The translations under genes and the position numbers were made by a program. The notes under the pieces were generated by a model. It was not told the DNA's origin. It was given only the letters and a program-made list of their open reading frames with translations, and did not search any database. From JAJYUU01 sp963822955 (GTDB lineage: Bacteria > Actinomycetota > Actinomycetes > Streptosporangiales > Streptosporangiaceae), in contig CAWGJS010000002.1 in NCBI GenBank assembly GCA_963822955.1, forward strand, positions 868,001-932,000: a DNA stretch of 64,000 nt. Direction: 5' to 3'. Shown here in pieces: positions 63,425 through 64,000 of the stretch; within the stretch, counting starts at the first letter, position 1, and every line of letters begins with the position of its first letter.

Positions 63425-64000
63425 TCAGCTGCTGGGCCAGGCCGCGTCGATCTGCTTGGCAATGGTAGCGACCGGCGTGCTCGGGCTGCTGAACCAGTTG
63501 ACCATCGACTTCCACTCCTGGCCCGCGCCGACGGCGGCCGGCATCGCGTCGGAAGCGTCGAACGCGAAGGTCGCGTTCGGGTCGGCGAGGTACTTCGCCG
63601 ACAACTGGTCGATTGGGTCGGTGTAGAGGCTCTGATCCACCTTCTGGTTCGCCGAAACCCAGCCCCTGGCGACCTTGATCCGGCTGTCCGCCCACTGCGG
63701 GCTCGACAGGTAGTTCTGCACCGCCTGAGTCGCCGGGTCGGAGGAGAACGCGGTCACGAACTCGCCGCCACCTTCAACAGGGGTGGGGATCGCCGGGTTG
63801 ACCGCGGGCAGCTTGAAAGCGAAAATATCGCCGTTCGGGCTGACCGTTGTGCCAGCCGGCCACTGCGCCTCGTAGAACGACGCCTGCTGCAGCATCGCGC
63901 ACTGGTTCTTCTGGATCGGGTAGCCAGCGTTCTGGAACTGCGTGCCGGCGATCGACTGGACGTTGCCGAAGCCGCCGTTGACCCACGCCGGGTTCTGCAT
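63425..64000 (-). CDS. Sugar-binding protein of the second ABC importer (5' end off the window)
   Basis: The last 191 residues of a solute-binding protein are present, ending at TGA 63425-63427; the gene enters from the right edge. Recognisable are KLPAVNPAIPTPVEGGGEFV, DPATQAVQNYLSSPQWA and a helical C-terminus (VATIAKQIDAAW), as in family 1 binding proteins of CUT1 importers. The N-terminal signal and lipobox would lie outside the window. It probably defines substrate choice for the permeases downstream. Confidence 0.88.
   Translation of the reverse strand: MQNPAWVNGGFGNVQSIAGTQFQNAGYPIQKNQCAMLQQASFYEAQWPAGTTVSPNGDIFAFKLPAVNPAIPTPVEGGGEFVTAFSSDPATQAVQNYLSSPQWADSRIKVARGWVSANQKVDQSLYTDPIDQLSAKYLADPNATFAFDASDAMPAAVGAGQEWKSMVNWFSSPSTPVATIAKQIDAAWPSS

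Noticed and set aside
1..64000. CRISPR arrays, rRNA and tRNA genes
   Set aside because: No regularly spaced repeats, no rRNA-like sequence and no convincing cloverleaf with a TTCRANNY arm were found.

Overview
The window is high-GC DNA from an actinomycete (phylum Actinomycetota). Many GTG and TTG starts, 4-nt ATGA/GTGA overlaps, MalFG-type sugar transporters, IclR and PadR regulators, NarL-type two-component genes and DrrAB-type exporters all fit that group. I cannot place it to genus from the sequence alone. No tRNA, rRNA or CRISPR array was seen.

Layout. (a) 0.26-9.5 kb, minus strand: a sugar or sugar-acid operon read M24-like protein, U32-like protein, IlvD/Edd dehydratase, binding lipoprotein, two permeases, SMP-30 lactonase, ATPase. 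It faces a plus-strand IclR regulator, a Zn-dependent dehydrogenase (frameshifted) and an aldehyde dehydrogenase (9.6-12.9 kb). Two near-identical palindromes lie between the divergent units. Together the enzymes suggest uptake and non-phosphorylative oxidation (Weimberg/Entner-Doudoroff-like). (b) 13-21.6 kb: DrrAB exporter with an in-frame TAG, cupin protein, HD-GYP/LuxR regulator, methyltransferase, ArsR-type/SRPBCC pair and a lipoprotein hydrolase. (c) 21.6-36.7 kb: an island with a stress and envelope flavour. It holds a desaturase, a STAS protein, a cold-shock protein, an FAD oxidoreductase, PspC, an amidase, a DsrE-type protein and a dienelactone hydrolase, mixed with several decayed genes. 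Three paralogous small winged-helix genes lie here. A shared AT-rich imperfect dyad sits upstream of each of them and also upstream of a 24-residue membrane miniprotein. (d) 36.8-49.7 kb: an ABC exporter, a flavodoxin fusion, a VapBC-type toxin-antitoxin pair with a perfect operator, a two-component system divergent from a LolD/FtsX-type transporter, and a secreted hydrolase. (e) 50.1-58.1 kb: an accessory scrapyard with an IS630 remnant, a 2.35-kb cassette (PadR regulator plus two membrane genes) bounded by IS-like inverted repeats, and fragments of mobilisation, aldo/keto reductase, glucose-6-phosphate dehydrogenase, metallo-beta-lactamase-fold and SRPBCC genes. (f) 58.5-64 kb: a GH94 cellobiose-type phosphorylase convergent with a second sugar ABC transporter, whose binding-protein gene runs off the window.

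A striking general feature is the number of single-base frameshifts and in-frame TAG codons in otherwise well-conserved genes. Either the assembly carries indel errors or the genome is decaying. Raw reads would decide.
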